Shown here piece after piece: positions 1-9,399 of a stretch of 64,000 bases of DNA. The notes under the pieces are model-generated. The model was not told the DNA's origin. It searched no databases and was given only the letters and a program-made list of their open reading frames with translations. Every line of letters starts with the position of its first letter. Position 1 is the stretch's first letter. The position numbers and the translations under genes were made by a program. Origin of the DNA: Alphaproteobacteria bacterium US3C007. GTDB lineage: Bacteria > Pseudomonadota > Alphaproteobacteria > Rhodobacterales > Rhodobacteraceae. Where the stretch lies: positions 2,232,001 through 2,296,000 of the forward strand of contig CP139918.1 of NCBI GenBank assembly GCA_034423775.1. The letters are read 5' to 3'.

Positions 1-1
1 T

Positions 2-379
2 CCTTTGGGGGCGGCGGCTTTGCAAACGCGCTCTACGCGCGCTTTGAAGGATGCGCTGTTGTTTTCCACCTTTCCTGAAATTGGCAGCCGCGCCGAGCAT
101 GCCAGCTTTCAGGCGGTGGCCAAACAGGTTAAATTGGTACGCTATGGTTTAGATTGCTATGCCTATGCCTTGCTGGCGGCGGGGCAGATCGATTTGGTGA
201 TCGAGGCCGGATTAAGCGCCTATGATGTGCAAGCGCCGATCGCAGTGATCGAAGCCGCTGGAGGGGTCGTTTGCAATTGGCAGGGGCGTCCTGCGCATGA
301 CGGCGGGCAAATTATCGCTGCGGCAACGCCCGAGCTGATGGCAGCCGCTTTGCCCTTGCTGCAAAACGCGCGCCTGTAA
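2..379 (+). CDS. hisN: Inositol monophosphatase-family protein, HisN-like (3' end only)
   Basis: The frame is open to the left edge, so this is the C-terminal half of a gene that begins outside the window. The segment around VIEAGLSAYDVQAPIAVIEAAGGVV matches the metal-binding core of the inositol monophosphatase fold (Asp of the AYDVQAP element, then a Gly-Gly turn). In Rhodobacterales this subgroup is usually annotated as histidinol-phosphatase (histidinol phosphate to histidinol, histidine biosynthesis, cytosol). The other family members act on inositol phosphates, PAP or fructose bisphosphate, and the specificity region is missing here. The stop lies 9 bases before the next start, so the two genes probably share a transcript. 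Confidence 0.75.
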   Translation, partial: PLGAAALQTRSTRALKDALLFSTFPEIGSRAEHASFQAVAKQVKLVRYGLDCYAYALLAAGQIDLVIEAGLSAYDVQAPIAVIEAAGGVVCNWQGRPAHDGGQIIAAATPELMAAALPLLQNARL

Positions 380-388
380 AGGCCGCGC

Positions 389-1732
389 ATGGGCGACATC
401 CTGATCAAAAATGCAGATTACATCCTCACCATGGATGATGCGCGACGCGAATTGCACGGCGCTGATATCCATTTACATGAGGGAGAAATTATAGCCGTCG
501 CGCAGAATTACGCGCCGCCCGTTGACTGTGAGGTGGTGCAGGCCGAAGGCTGCGTTGTGACGCCGGGTTTGGTCAATACGCATCACCACCTCTATCAAAG
601 CTTAACCCGCGCGGTGCCCGGCGCGCAAAACGCATTGTTGTTTGGGTGGCTGCAGACGCTCTACCCTATTTGGGCCCGCTTTGGGCCTGAAGAAATGCGC
701 GTTTCAGCGATGGTGGGGTTGGCCGAATTGGCATTGTCTGGCTGCAGTTTAAGCGCCGATCATTTGTATTTATACCCCAACGGTGTGCGGCTGGAAGATA
801 CGATTGAGGCGGCGCAGGAAATTGGCCTGCGCTTTTTTCCAACCCGGGGTGCGATGAGCATCGGTGAAAGCGATGGCGGCTTACCGCCTGATGCTTTGGT
901 TGAAACGGAAGCGTGGATTTTGGAAGATTGCATCCGTGTGGTGGATGCGTTCCATGATCCCTCTCCCGCATCCATGCTCAGGGTGGGCATTGCGCCCTGT
1001 TCCCCTTTTTCAGTAAGTCGTGATTTAATGCGCGACGCGGCGCTTTTGGCGCGCGATAAGGGGGTATTTTTACACACGCATTTGGCGGAAAATGATGAGG
1101 ATATCGCCTATTCGCTTGAAAAATTTGGATGTCGCCCAGGGCAATATGCTGAAGATCTGGGATGGACAGGTGCGGATGTGTGGCACGCGCATTGTGTGAA
1201 ATTGGATGCCAAAGAAATTGCCCTATTCGGAAAAAGCCAAACCGGTGTGGCGCATTGCCCCTGTTCGAATTGCCGCCTTGGCTCTGGGATTGCTCCGCTG
1301 CGCCAAATGCGCGATGCGCGGGTGCCCGTGGGATTGGGGGTCGACGGGTCTGCCAGCAATGATTTGGGCAATTTGATGGATGAGGCGCGCCAAGCGATGT
1401 TGCTGCAAAGGGTGTCGCAAGGCGCAGATGCGATGAGTGCCCGCGAGGCGTTGGAAATTGCAACCCGCGGGGGTGCAGATGTGCTGGGCCGACCCGAATG
1501 TGGGCGCTTGGCGGTCGGAAAACGGGCGGATATTGCAATTTGGGATGTTTCTGGCGTGGAAAGTGCGGGCAGCTGGGATCCTGCGGCGTTGGTTCTTTCG
1601 GGGCCCAATAAAGTGCGGGATTTACTGGTGGAAGGGCGCTTTGTTGTGCGCGATGGCCAGCTGCGCAGCACTGATTTAGAGGCTTTGATCGCGCATCAAA
1701 ACCGTCTGGTGCAAAAGCTTATCAACGCATAG
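389..1732 (+). CDS. 8-oxoguanine deaminase-like amidohydrolase
   Basis: A 447-residue amidohydrolase of the subtype III cytosine/guanine deaminase group. The metal ligands are visible: HxH at H65/H67 in NTHHHLYQSL, H231 in HTHLAEN with E234, H268 in WHAHCV, and D319 in GVDGSAS. The LFGWLQTLYPIWARFGPEE stretch is typical of 8-oxoguanine deaminases, which convert 8-oxoguanine to urate plus ammonia. Close relatives include hydroxyatrazine/isocytosine deaminases, so the substrate is inferred. It starts at an ATG 9 bases after the upstream stop and faces a guanine deaminase gene, giving a purine catabolism pair. Confidence 0.8.
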   Translation: MGDILIKNADYILTMDDARRELHGADIHLHEGEIIAVAQNYAPPVDCEVVQAEGCVVTPGLVNTHHHLYQSLTRAVPGAQNALLFGWLQTLYPIWARFGPEEMRVSAMVGLAELALSGCSLSADHLYLYPNGVRLEDTIEAAQEIGLRFFPTRGAMSIGESDGGLPPDALVETEAWILEDCIRVVDAFHDPSPASMLRVGIAPCSPFSVSRDLMRDAALLARDKGVFLHTHLAENDEDIAYSLEKFGCRPGQYAEDLGWTGADVWHAHCVKLDAKEIALFGKSQTGVAHCPCSNCRLGSGIAPLRQMRDARVPVGLGVDGSASNDLGNLMDEARQAMLLQRVSQGADAMSAREALEIATRGGADVLGRPECGRLAVGKRADIAIWDVSGVESAGSWDPAALVLSGPNKVRDLLVEGRFVVRDGQLRSTDLEALIAHQNRLVQKLINA

Positions 1733-1759
1733 GGGTTGAGAGAGGCCTCTGCGGCGCGC

Positions 1760-3073
1760 CTAACTGGTTTTGCTGTGCCGTTCTGCGCCTTTGATCCACA
1801 CCGAATGGATGGCGCGATCATCGCCCATCATGATGGTCGGAAACAGGCTTGACCAGTGATCATTCGCTTGCCTTTGCCGCTGCGCGATTGCGGGGGTTGA
1901 GGCCAAATCTAAAACCACCAGATCTGCATATTTTCCGGGTGTTAGGCTGCCGATTTCATGTTCAAGATGCAGGCTGCGCGCGGAGCCCATCGTGGCCAAC
2001 CAGAGCAATTGCGCCGGGTGCAAAGGATGACCGTTTAGTTGCCCGATCTCATAGGCCGCAGCCATAGTGCGCAGCATGGAAAAGCTGGATCCACCCCCGG
2101 TATCGGTTGCCAGAGCGATGCGTTGCCCGGCATTTGCCAGGCCGTGCATATCAAAGAGGCCCGAGCCGATGAAACTGTTTGAGGTTGGGCAATGAACCAA
2201 AGCCGCGCCAACCTCTTTTAGCCGGGCTTTTTCACGCGGCTGCAAATGTATCGCATGCCCGTAAAGGCCGCGTTTGCCCAGCAAACCGAATGTCTCGTAG
2301 GTATCCAGATAATCGCGCGCATTGGGGAAGAGATCTTTCACCCATGCGATTTCATCGATTTGTTCGCTGAGATGGGTTTGCATCAGGCAATCGGGAAATT
2401 CCTGCCATAAAGCCCCCAATGCGGTCAGTTGCGCGGGGGTTGAGGTGGGTGAAAACCGCGGCGTGATGGCATAGCGCGCCCGGCCTTGCCCATGCCATGT
2501 TTGCAGCAAAGCTTTGCTTTGATCATAGGCGCTTTGCGCCGTGTCGCGCAAGCCTTCGGGCGCGTTGCGATCCATGCAGGTTTTGCCCGCCACGATGGCC
2601 ATGCCGCGCGCGTCCGCACTGGCAAACAGCGCCTCTACGCTGTTTGGATGAATGGTACAAAAACTGGCCAGGCTGGTCGTGCCATGCGCGAGCGCCAGAT
2701 CCAAATACGTCTCCGCGCTGTGTTGTGCATAAGCCGCATCGCCAAATCGCATTTCTTCGGGAAATGTATACTGGTTGAGCCAATCAATCAGGCGGTTTCC
2801 CCAGCTGGCAATGATTGCGGTCTGCGGATAATGAACATGCGCGTCGATAAAGCCCGCCATGATCAGCTTATCGCCATAATCGATGACCTGCGCTTGTGGG
2901 TAGTGTCGGCGTAAATCTGCAGCTGGGCCTTGTGCAAGGATCCTTCCCGCTTCAATGAGCACGCCGCCGGCGCTGTCAAAGGCGCTGGCCGATTCGACCT
3001 TTGTTACAAAGGGATCGGCTTTAAAACTGAGCGTTTGGCCTGTTAGCAACAGCTGAGGTGAGGATGCGATCAC
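1760..3073 (-). CDS. guaD: Guanine deaminase
   Basis: 437 residues, hydrolysing guanine to xanthine and ammonia. The amidohydrolase metal site is seen as H79-x-H81 in FIDAHVHYPQT, a HLSEQ segment near residue 233 and LATDTGGGSSFS with the catalytic Asp near 320. The signature WGNRLIDWLNQYTFPEE is characteristic of GuaD. The GTG start is chosen because an AAAGGA ribosome site lies about 8 bases upstream. It converges on the 8-oxoguanine deaminase with a 27-base gap and is divergent from mgtE. Confidence 0.9.
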   Translation of the reverse strand: MIASSPQLLLTGQTLSFKADPFVTKVESASAFDSAGGVLIEAGRILAQGPAADLRRHYPQAQVIDYGDKLIMAGFIDAHVHYPQTAIIASWGNRLIDWLNQYTFPEEMRFGDAAYAQHSAETYLDLALAHGTTSLASFCTIHPNSVEALFASADARGMAIVAGKTCMDRNAPEGLRDTAQSAYDQSKALLQTWHGQGRARYAITPRFSPTSTPAQLTALGALWQEFPDCLMQTHLSEQIDEIAWVKDLFPNARDYLDTYETFGLLGKRGLYGHAIHLQPREKARLKEVGAALVHCPTSNSFIGSGLFDMHGLANAGQRIALATDTGGGSSFSMLRTMAAAYEIGQLNGHPLHPAQLLWLATMGSARSLHLEHEIGSLTPGKYADLVVLDLASTPAIAQRQRQANDHWSSLFPTIMMGDDRAIHSVWIKGAERHSKTS

Positions 3074-3084
3074 GTAAGATCCTT

Positions 3085-3114
3085 TTGATTGAAATCCATC
3101 TCTAGTTGTATAAT
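3085..3114 (+). promoter_or_regulatory. Putative sigma-70 promoter for mgtE
   Basis: TTGATT at 3085-3090 and a consensus TATAAT at 3109-3114 are separated by 18 bases. They lie in the guaD-mgtE divergent gap, about 90 bases before the mgtE start. Pattern match only. Confidence 0.45.
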
Positions 3115-3202
3115 TTGCATATCAGGGCCGGTAAACCGCGTTATTGCATTGCTCTTTTGTTTTATTCTCAGCTATCACGAGCATAGTTTATGGGGGCTTA
3201 TG

Positions 3203-4594
3203 ATGCAAAACCATACCATCCTATCTGATCAAGACGTGGCGCAGCCTGATCGCAGTTATGAGCTCAATCCAAGCGATGTTGCGGGTATTTTAGACGCTGT
3301 AGATCGTGAAGATCGTGATCAGCTGGTTGCGCAGATGGAGCCTTTGCACGCGGCGGATATCGCGGATTTGCTCGAACAAATCGATGGCTATGATCGGGCG
3401 CGGTTGATCCGTCTTTATGAGCGTGAATTTGATGGTGAAATCCTGTCTGAGCTGAATGAGGCCATTCGCGAAGACGTGATCAATCTTCTGAAACCCGAGG
3501 TTTTGGCCGACGCGGTGCGCGATCTGGAAAGCGACGATGTTGTCGATCTTCTGGAAGATTTGGAAACGCCGCAGCAAGAAGCCATTCTGGACGCTTTGGA
3601 TGATATAGATCGCTTGGCTGTCGAACAATCGCTGGCCTATCCAGAGTTTTCCGCTGGTCGCTTAATGCAGCGCGAAGTGGTTGCAGCGCCTGATTATTGG
3701 ACGGTTGGCGATGCGATTGAATTCATGCGCAAAGCCGAGGAGTTGCCAGAACAGTTTTATCATGTGATTCTGGTGGATCCAAAATTCCATCCGGTGGGCA
3801 ATGTCACGCTGGGGCGCATCATGTCATCAAAGCGTAGCACCGCGTTGGTCAGCCTGAAGGAAGAGATGTTTCGCGTTATCCCGGCAGATCAAGACGAAGC
3901 AGAAGTTGCCTATGCGTTCAATCAATATCATCTGATTTCTGCGCCTGTTGTGGATCATGAACAGCGCCTTGTCGGCATGATTACGATTGATGATGCGATG
4001 ATGGTGCTTGACCATGAACATGAGGAAGACATTTTGCGCCTGGCCGGGGTTGGAGAAAGCAGCCTCAGCGATACGGTTTTGGAAACGGCCAAGCAGCGCT
4101 TGCCTTGGTTGGGGGTGAACCTGTTTACAGCTATTTTAGCCTCTGTGGTCATCGCGCAATTCGAAGCAGCGCTTGCGCAATTGGTGGCTTTGGCGATTTT
4201 AATGCCCATTGTGGCCTCGATGGGCGGCAATGCGGGCACGCAAAGCCTGACGGTTGCGGTGCGTGCGATTGCGACCAAAGATCTGACCCGCTCAAATCTG
4301 GTTCGGGTGGTGCGACGAGAGGTTCTTGTGGGGCTTTTAAATGGGGTGGTTTTCGCGTTGGTAATGGGCTCGGTCGGGGTGATCTGGTTCGGATCCCCCG
4401 TGCTTGGATATGTGATCGCGTTAGCGATGGTGATCAATTTGGTTGTTGCGGGTTTGGCTGGCACCGGCATTCCGGTTCTGCTGGCGCGTTTTGGCATTGA
4501 TCCTGCGTTGGCCTCTGGGGCTTTTGTTACCACGGTCACCGATATTGTGGGATTTCTGGCGTTTTTGGGTTTGGCAGGGTGGATCTTGTTATGA
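3203..4594 (+). CDS. mgtE: Magnesium transporter MgtE
   Basis: Inner-membrane Mg2+ channel of about 463 residues. It has an acidic helical MgtE N domain (about 25-140), a CBS pair (about 145-265) and a C-terminal part with five hydrophobic segments (about 290-460) including the PIVASMGGNAGTQSL pore motif. The frame can extend to a TTG at 3089, but that adds an unrelated 38-residue leader. ATG at 3203 has GGGGG six bases upstream, and ATG at 3200 is an alternative. The stop overlaps the next start (ATGA). No Mg2+ riboswitch was recognised in the leader. Confidence 0.92.
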   Translation: MQNHTILSDQDVAQPDRSYELNPSDVAGILDAVDREDRDQLVAQMEPLHAADIADLLEQIDGYDRARLIRLYEREFDGEILSELNEAIREDVINLLKPEVLADAVRDLESDDVVDLLEDLETPQQEAILDALDDIDRLAVEQSLAYPEFSAGRLMQREVVAAPDYWTVGDAIEFMRKAEELPEQFYHVILVDPKFHPVGNVTLGRIMSSKRSTALVSLKEEMFRVIPADQDEAEVAYAFNQYHLISAPVVDHEQRLVGMITIDDAMMVLDHEHEEDILRLAGVGESSLSDTVLETAKQRLPWLGVNLFTAILASVVIAQFEAALAQLVALAILMPIVASMGGNAGTQSLTVAVRAIATKDLTRSNLVRVVRREVLVGLLNGVVFALVMGSVGVIWFGSPVLGYVIALAMVINLVVAGLAGTGIPVLLARFGIDPALASGAFVTTVTDIVGFLAFLGLAGWILL

Positions 4595-5163
4595 ATGATT
4601 TGACAGAGCGCAAACGGGCCGCGCGCAAAGCTGCCTTTGCGCGGCGCAAATCGGCGCATGCTCGGGATATAGGCGCTTGCGCGTGGCTCTTATCATCGGT
4701 TTTGGCCGGATATCGCGGCGTATCCTTGGCCGGGTACATGCCCATTCGCACCGAAATTGATCCGCGCCCCGCGATGGCGGAAGCCGCTGGATATGGCCCG
4801 GTTGGGGTGCCGGTGATTGCCGCCGAAGGCCATCCTTTGCGGTTTTCAAAATGGTATCCTGAGGGCGCGCTTAAGGAGGGGCCATTTGGTGCCAAAATCC
4901 CGATTGATGATGATTTTTTCGAACCGGAACTGGTGATCGTGCCCCTTGTCGCTTTTGATCGAAATGGGGGGCGGCTGGGTTATGGCGGTGGATTTTATGA
5001 CCGCACGCTCGAGATGTTACGCGCAAAGCGACCTACTTTTGCCATTGGGTTTGCCTATAGCGCGCAGCAGGCAGATCACCTGCCATTGGAGGCAACCGAC
5101 CAACCTTTGGATCAAATCGTAACCGAGGATGAGGTCATCGATCTGCGCGCGCGCATGATCTAA
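4591..5163 (+). CDS. 5-formyltetrahydrofolate cyclo-ligase
   Basis: 190-residue cytosolic enzyme converting 5-formyl-THF to 5,10-methenyl-THF with ATP. The N-terminal basic helix (ERKRAARKAAFARR), the IRTEIDPRP segment and the LGYGGGFYDRTL loop are family hallmarks. The ATG at 4591 overlaps the mgtE stop by ATGA, indicating coupling. The family is often called FAU1/YgfA. It links to the one-carbon theme of the window (betaine demethylation parts) only loosely. Confidence 0.9.
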   Translation: MNDLTERKRAARKAAFARRKSAHARDIGACAWLLSSVLAGYRGVSLAGYMPIRTEIDPRPAMAEAAGYGPVGVPVIAAEGHPLRFSKWYPEGALKEGPFGAKIPIDDDFFEPELVIVPLVAFDRNGGRLGYGGGFYDRTLEMLRAKRPTFAIGFAYSAQQADHLPLEATDQPLDQIVTEDEVIDLRARMI

Positions 5164-5225
5164 GTTTTGGCGTGGTTTTGACGGTGACCTCGTTGGACAA
5201 ACGGCCTTGACTGAAAGGAAAAATA

Positions 5226-5696
5226 ATGGCTGTTCTTCACGATTATACGGCGCAGGTAATTTGGACGGGAAACCGCGGGCAGGGCACGAAAACCTATCGC
5301 GGGTATGCGCGCAGTTGGGATTTATGCAGCCCCGGAAAACCCGTGATAAGCTGCTCGAATGATCCAATTTTGGGTGGGGATCCTGCGCTTTATAATCCTG
5401 AGGATTTGTTGATTTCAACGTTGAGCGCCTGCCATATGTTATGGTATCTGCACCTGGCCAGTGCGGCCGGCTTATGTATTCAAGCGTATCAAGATCACCC
5501 CATTGCACAGGGTGAAACGCTTGCTAATGGCGCCAGTCGGTTTGTCGCGGCAACGTTACGGCCGCAGATTACGCTGTCGAACGGCGATGATCCCAGCCGT
5601 GCCGACCTGCTGCACCACCGCGTTTCAGAGCAGTGCTTTATCGCCCGTTCTGTTAATTTTCCGGTCACTTACGGGGCGAAATATCAGTTTTCATAG
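5226..5696 (+). CDS. OsmC family protein
   Basis: 156-residue OsmC/Ohr-type protein. The central STLSACHMLWYLHLAS helix carries the conserved Cys of this fold (C near residue 69). A second Cys (SEQCFIARSVNFPV, about 140) lies near the C-terminus, as in thiol-dependent peroxidases. The likely role is reduction of organic peroxides or a related thiol function. The exact substrate is unknown. RBS GAAAGGAAAA precedes the ATG. Confidence 0.85.
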   Translation: MAVLHDYTAQVIWTGNRGQGTKTYRGYARSWDLCSPGKPVISCSNDPILGGDPALYNPEDLLISTLSACHMLWYLHLASAAGLCIQAYQDHPIAQGETLANGASRFVAATLRPQITLSNGDDPSRADLLHHRVSEQCFIARSVNFPVTYGAKYQFS

Positions 5697-5743
5697 CCGG
5701 CTTTTGCTTGCGCTTTCAGGGCAGAGGCCCTAGGGACGGCGGC

Positions 5744-6556
5744 ATGAAGCTTCTTTTTCTTGGAGATGTGATGGGGCGCGCAGGTCGCGCAGCTCTGGTT
5801 GAAAAACTGCCGCGGTTGAAAGCCGAGTGGCAGATTGATTTTGCCGTGGTCAACGCTGAAAACGCCACAAGTGGCCATGGATTAAGCCCCGATCATGCGC
5901 GCGCATTGCTTGGCGCGGGTGCAGATTGCATCACTTTGGGCGATCACGCATTTGATCAAAAAGACATGTTGGCATTTATCGAAAAAGAGCCACGAATTAT
6001 TCGCCCCTTAAATTTTGCCAAGAACGCGCCGGGACGCGGAGCGCGTATTTTCAGTGATGCGCGCGGGCGCAAAATTCTGGTCGCGCAGGTTTTGGGACAG
6101 GTGTTTATGAAGCGTCCCTTTGATGATCCTTTCTCGGCGATTGATGCGGTGTTGCGTAGTCATCCTTTGGGCGGGCAAATACAGGCCAGCTTGGTTGATA
6201 TTCATTGCGAGGCAACCTCTGAAAAAATGGGGATGGGGCATTTTTGTGATGGGCGGGCCAGCGTTGTGGTGGGCACCCATACGCATATTCCAACCGCGGA
6301 TGCGATGATCTTGCCCAAAGGCACCGCCTATCAAAGCGATGCGGGCATGTGCGGCGATTATAACAGCGTGATCGGGATGGAAAAAACCGAACCCTTGCGC
6401 CGCTTTGTGACGGGTATGCCCAAGGCGCGGTTCAGCCCGGCAGATGGACCTGCCACGCTTGCTGGGCTTTACGTGGAAACTGAGGATAGCACTGGAAAAG
6501 CGCAGAATGTAAGGATGATCCGCGTGGGCGGTCAATTGCAACCGGCGGCTTTATGA
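5744..6556 (+). CDS. TIGR00282-family metallophosphoesterase (YmdB-like)
   Basis: 270-residue calcineurin-like phosphoesterase. It begins MKLLFLGDVMGRAGR, includes NAEN (metal ligand Asn) and GDHAFD, and ends with a VVGTHTHIPTAD metal motif. The family includes YmdB, a 2',3'-cyclic nucleotide phosphodiesterase in Firmicutes. The role in alphaproteobacteria is not established. The upstream in-frame codon at 5708 was rejected because the conserved N-terminus begins at 5744. It overlaps the next gene by ATGA. Confidence 0.85.
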   Translation: MKLLFLGDVMGRAGRAALVEKLPRLKAEWQIDFAVVNAENATSGHGLSPDHARALLGAGADCITLGDHAFDQKDMLAFIEKEPRIIRPLNFAKNAPGRGARIFSDARGRKILVAQVLGQVFMKRPFDDPFSAIDAVLRSHPLGGQIQASLVDIHCEATSEKMGMGHFCDGRASVVVGTHTHIPTADAMILPKGTAYQSDAGMCGDYNSVIGMEKTEPLRRFVTGMPKARFSPADGPATLAGLYVETEDSTGKAQNVRMIRVGGQLQPAAL

Positions 6557-7431
6557 TTGAACGGATTTGGCCGTATTTAGCGGTGCTAAGCATTGGCTCC
6601 GCCTGGGGTTTAACGATCCCGCTGACAAAAGTAATTGTCTCGGATGGCTATTTGTTTTTTGGCCTTATTTTTTGGCAACAGGTGATTTGCGCCAGCGTTT
6701 TGGGCATTGTCTTACTGGTCCGGCGTCAAAGCTTAACCATTACGCCCGGCGCGCTGCGCTTGTTTGCAATCATCGCCTGCGTGGGCACCATTGCGCCAAA
6801 TTCGGCCTCTTATACGGCTGCTATCCACTTGCCGGCGGGGTTTTTAGCGGTGATTATCGCCACTGTACCCATGTTCGGCTTTCCTATTGCCGTGATGATG
6901 GGCAATGAAACCTTTGCGAAATTCCGGCTCTTGGGGCTGTTTTTTGGGCTCTGTGGTGTGATGTTGCTGGTGCTGCCAGAGGCGCGTTTGCCCGACTCTT
7001 CAAAAGTGGGATTTATTTTCTTAGCCGTCATTGCGCCCCTTTGCTATGGGTTTGAGGGCAATTATGTTGCGCGGTTTGGAACTCAAAACTTAAACCCCGT
7101 GGCCACGTTATTTGGCGCCAGCTGTCTTGGAGCGCTTGCAACGCTGCCTTTTGCGCTTCTCAGCGGGCATTGGATCGACCCGCGCCTGCCATGGGGCGCG
7201 CCAGATCTTGCCTTGATCGCTTCGGCAACGCTGCATGCTTTTGCCTATACGAGCTATGTGTGGTTGGTGAAACGGGCGGGGCCTGTTTTCGCGCTACAGG
7301 TTAGTTATGCCGTTACGATTTTTGCCGTTTTCTGGGCGATTATTCTACTGAATGAGCAACCAAGCCTGTTTTTATGGGCGGCATTATCTGCCATACTGAT
7401 TGGTATGTTTCTGGTGCAGCCGCGCCGTTAA
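6553..7431 (+). CDS. EamA/DMT family permease
   Basis: 292 residues with about ten hydrophobic segments in two five-helix repeats, the layout of drug/metabolite transporters. The substrate cannot be read from the sequence. Start and upstream stop overlap (ATGA), so it is translationally coupled to the phosphoesterase gene. It is one of three EamA permeases in this window (others at 11.7 and 53.3 kb), which are not close to one another in sequence. Confidence 0.85.
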   Translation: MIERIWPYLAVLSIGSAWGLTIPLTKVIVSDGYLFFGLIFWQQVICASVLGIVLLVRRQSLTITPGALRLFAIIACVGTIAPNSASYTAAIHLPAGFLAVIIATVPMFGFPIAVMMGNETFAKFRLLGLFFGLCGVMLLVLPEARLPDSSKVGFIFLAVIAPLCYGFEGNYVARFGTQNLNPVATLFGASCLGALATLPFALLSGHWIDPRLPWGAPDLALIASATLHAFAYTSYVWLVKRAGPVFALQVSYAVTIFAVFWAIILLNEQPSLFLWAALSAILIGMFLVQPRR

Positions 7432-7473
7432 ACACGGTCTAAGGCGCGGCTGAGTGGGTTTGAAAGGACGCGT

Positions 7474-9258
7474 ATGGTCTTTTTTTCTTCCGGTTTATGG
7501 CCGGCGGGATTTTCGCTGTGCATCGTGGCGGTGATGCTGGTGATGTTTTGGCAAGAGCGGTTTCCCAGTGAGGTCATTGCTTTAAGCGGTGCCGCGCTTT
7601 TTTTGGTGACGGGTATTTTACCCTATGAGACCGCGTTGCAAGTGTTTTCAAACCCGGCGCCTTGGACGATTGGCGCGATGTTCATCGTGGTGGCCGCCTT
7701 GGTGCGCACGGGCGCTTTGGATGCGTTGATTTCGGCTGTTCAAAACCGAAAAATGCGCCATCCTGGCGGCATTTTGGCCCTTCTACTGCTATTCGTGTTG
7801 TTATCTTCGGCGGTGGTGTCGAACACGCCGGTGGTGGTGGTGATGATCCCGGTCTTTGTGCAATTGGCCCGAAGCCTGAATATTGCTGCCAGTAAAGTTC
7901 TTATTCCGCTTTCCTATACAGCCATATTAGGTGGCATGTTGACCCTGTTGGGGACGTCCACCAATTTATTGGTGGATGGGGTTGCCCGTGACTTGGGTTT
8001 GGCGGGGTTTGGGCTTTTTGAAATCACACCTTTGGCTTTAATCTTGGTGATCTGGGGCGCGGTTTATCTGCGGTTTATCGCACCGTTGCTTTTGCCCGAA
8101 CGCGCCAGTTTGGCGGATGTATTATCAGATCAAACGCAGAAGAAATTTTTCAGCGAAGTGCTTATCCCGCCGGGCTCGGCGCTTATCGGTAGGCCGGTCT
8201 TAAAAGTGGCCTTATTTCGCCGGCGAGGGGTTCGGGTGATCGATGTGCTGCGCAAGAACGCCTCGTTGCGTGATAGATTAAAGGCAATCCGGCTAAACGC
8301 AGGTGACCGGGTTGTTTTACGCTCTCCGATCGGGGAATTGTTGGGGCTACAGCAAGAAAAAACCTTAAGGCGAAAAGGCGCGGTGGATCAGGTTTCTGCC
8401 GTGGAAACCACAACGGTTGAAATATTAATTACGCCTGGGTGCCAAATGCTGGGGCGCAGGCTGAGCGATTTGCATTTGCGACGGCGCTTTGGGGTTTATA
8501 CGCTGGCTGTGCATCGGCATAATCAGAATATAGCGCAAAATTTGCACTCTCTTATTATCACTTTGGGGGATACGCTACTGCTCGAAGGCGCTGCTGAAGA
8601 CATCAAACGTTTGGCACAAGAATTTGCCGTGGTTGATATTTCTCAACCGACTGTGCAAGCGTTCCGCCGCCGTCATGCGCCCATCGCATTTGGAACGATT
8701 TTGGGTTTGGTGCTGATGGCCGGTTTTGGCCTTGCACCTCTTTTCGTACTTAGCTTGGTGGCCGCCGCGATATTGCTTGTGACGCGGGCCATTGACGCAG
8801 AGGAAGCCTTTGCTTTCGTTCAGGGCCGCTTGTTGGTTTTGATATTTTCAATGTTGACCATAGGCGCCGGGTTGGGCCATGCGGGCGCGGTGGCACTTGT
8901 GGTTAAGGCTCTGACACCCGCGATCGCGGGCCTGTCGCCCTTCTTGTTGATTTGGTGCTTCTACCTGCTGACCTCGCTGCTCACAGAAGTGGTGTCAAAT
9001 AATGCGGTAGCTGTGATCATCACGCCTTTGGCAATTGCATTGGCGCATGATTTGGGCGTTGATCCCCGGCCGTTGGTTGTGGCGGTGATGGTGGCCGCTT
9101 CGGCCAGCTTTGCCACGCCGATTGGCTATCAAACCAATATGCTGGTCTACGGGCCCGGCGGATATCGGTTTTCTGATTTTTTGCGCGTTGGTGTGCCGCT
9201 CAATCTGAGTATCGGGCTTTTATCGGCTTGGTTTATTCCCAAACTATGGCCCTTTTAA
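7474..9258 (+). CDS. SLC13-family permease with two TrkA-C domains
   Basis: 594-residue membrane transporter. The N-terminal helices contain the NTPVVVVMIP loop, and the C-terminal half has the paired NNAVAVIITPLA loop. Between them lie two soluble RCK/TrkA-C modules (about 210-290 and 305-385). The divalent-anion symporter family (sulfate, dicarboxylates) commonly has this architecture. Sulfate is a reasonable but unproven guess. RBS GAAAGGA lies upstream of the ATG. Confidence 0.87.
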   Translation: MVFFSSGLWPAGFSLCIVAVMLVMFWQERFPSEVIALSGAALFLVTGILPYETALQVFSNPAPWTIGAMFIVVAALVRTGALDALISAVQNRKMRHPGGILALLLLFVLLSSAVVSNTPVVVVMIPVFVQLARSLNIAASKVLIPLSYTAILGGMLTLLGTSTNLLVDGVARDLGLAGFGLFEITPLALILVIWGAVYLRFIAPLLLPERASLADVLSDQTQKKFFSEVLIPPGSALIGRPVLKVALFRRRGVRVIDVLRKNASLRDRLKAIRLNAGDRVVLRSPIGELLGLQQEKTLRRKGAVDQVSAVETTTVEILITPGCQMLGRRLSDLHLRRRFGVYTLAVHRHNQNIAQNLHSLIITLGDTLLLEGAAEDIKRLAQEFAVVDISQPTVQAFRRRHAPIAFGTILGLVLMAGFGLAPLFVLSLVAAAILLVTRAIDAEEAFAFVQGRLLVLIFSMLTIGAGLGHAGAVALVVKALTPAIAGLSPFLLIWCFYLLTSLLTEVVSNNAVAVIITPLAIALAHDLGVDPRPLVVAVMVAASASFATPIGYQTNMLVYGPGGYRFSDFLRVGVPLNLSIGLLSAWFIPKLWPF

Positions 9259-9339
9259 AGCGGCTGGTCTGGTTTTGGGGATTTTAAGCCTGTTTTGCCG
9301 AGACATGGCCCATGGTGATAAACTTTGCAGATTCGTGGC

Positions 9340-9369
9340 TTGCCCCTCGGCGATAGCCTGACCTATATA
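9340..9369 (+). promoter_or_regulatory. Putative promoter for yebC
   Basis: TTGCCC at 9340-9345 and TATATA at 9364-9369 are 18 bases apart and end 30 bases before the yebC ATG, which has a GGAGGG ribosome site. Pattern match only. Confidence 0.35.
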
Positions 9370-9399
9370 GGCGCAGATAAGCGAATTTCGGAGGGAAAA

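Noticed and set aside
3115..3199. Mg2+ riboswitch before mgtE
   Set aside because: Leader too short and lacks an M-box-like set of helices; only a small CGGT-AA-ACCG palindrome.
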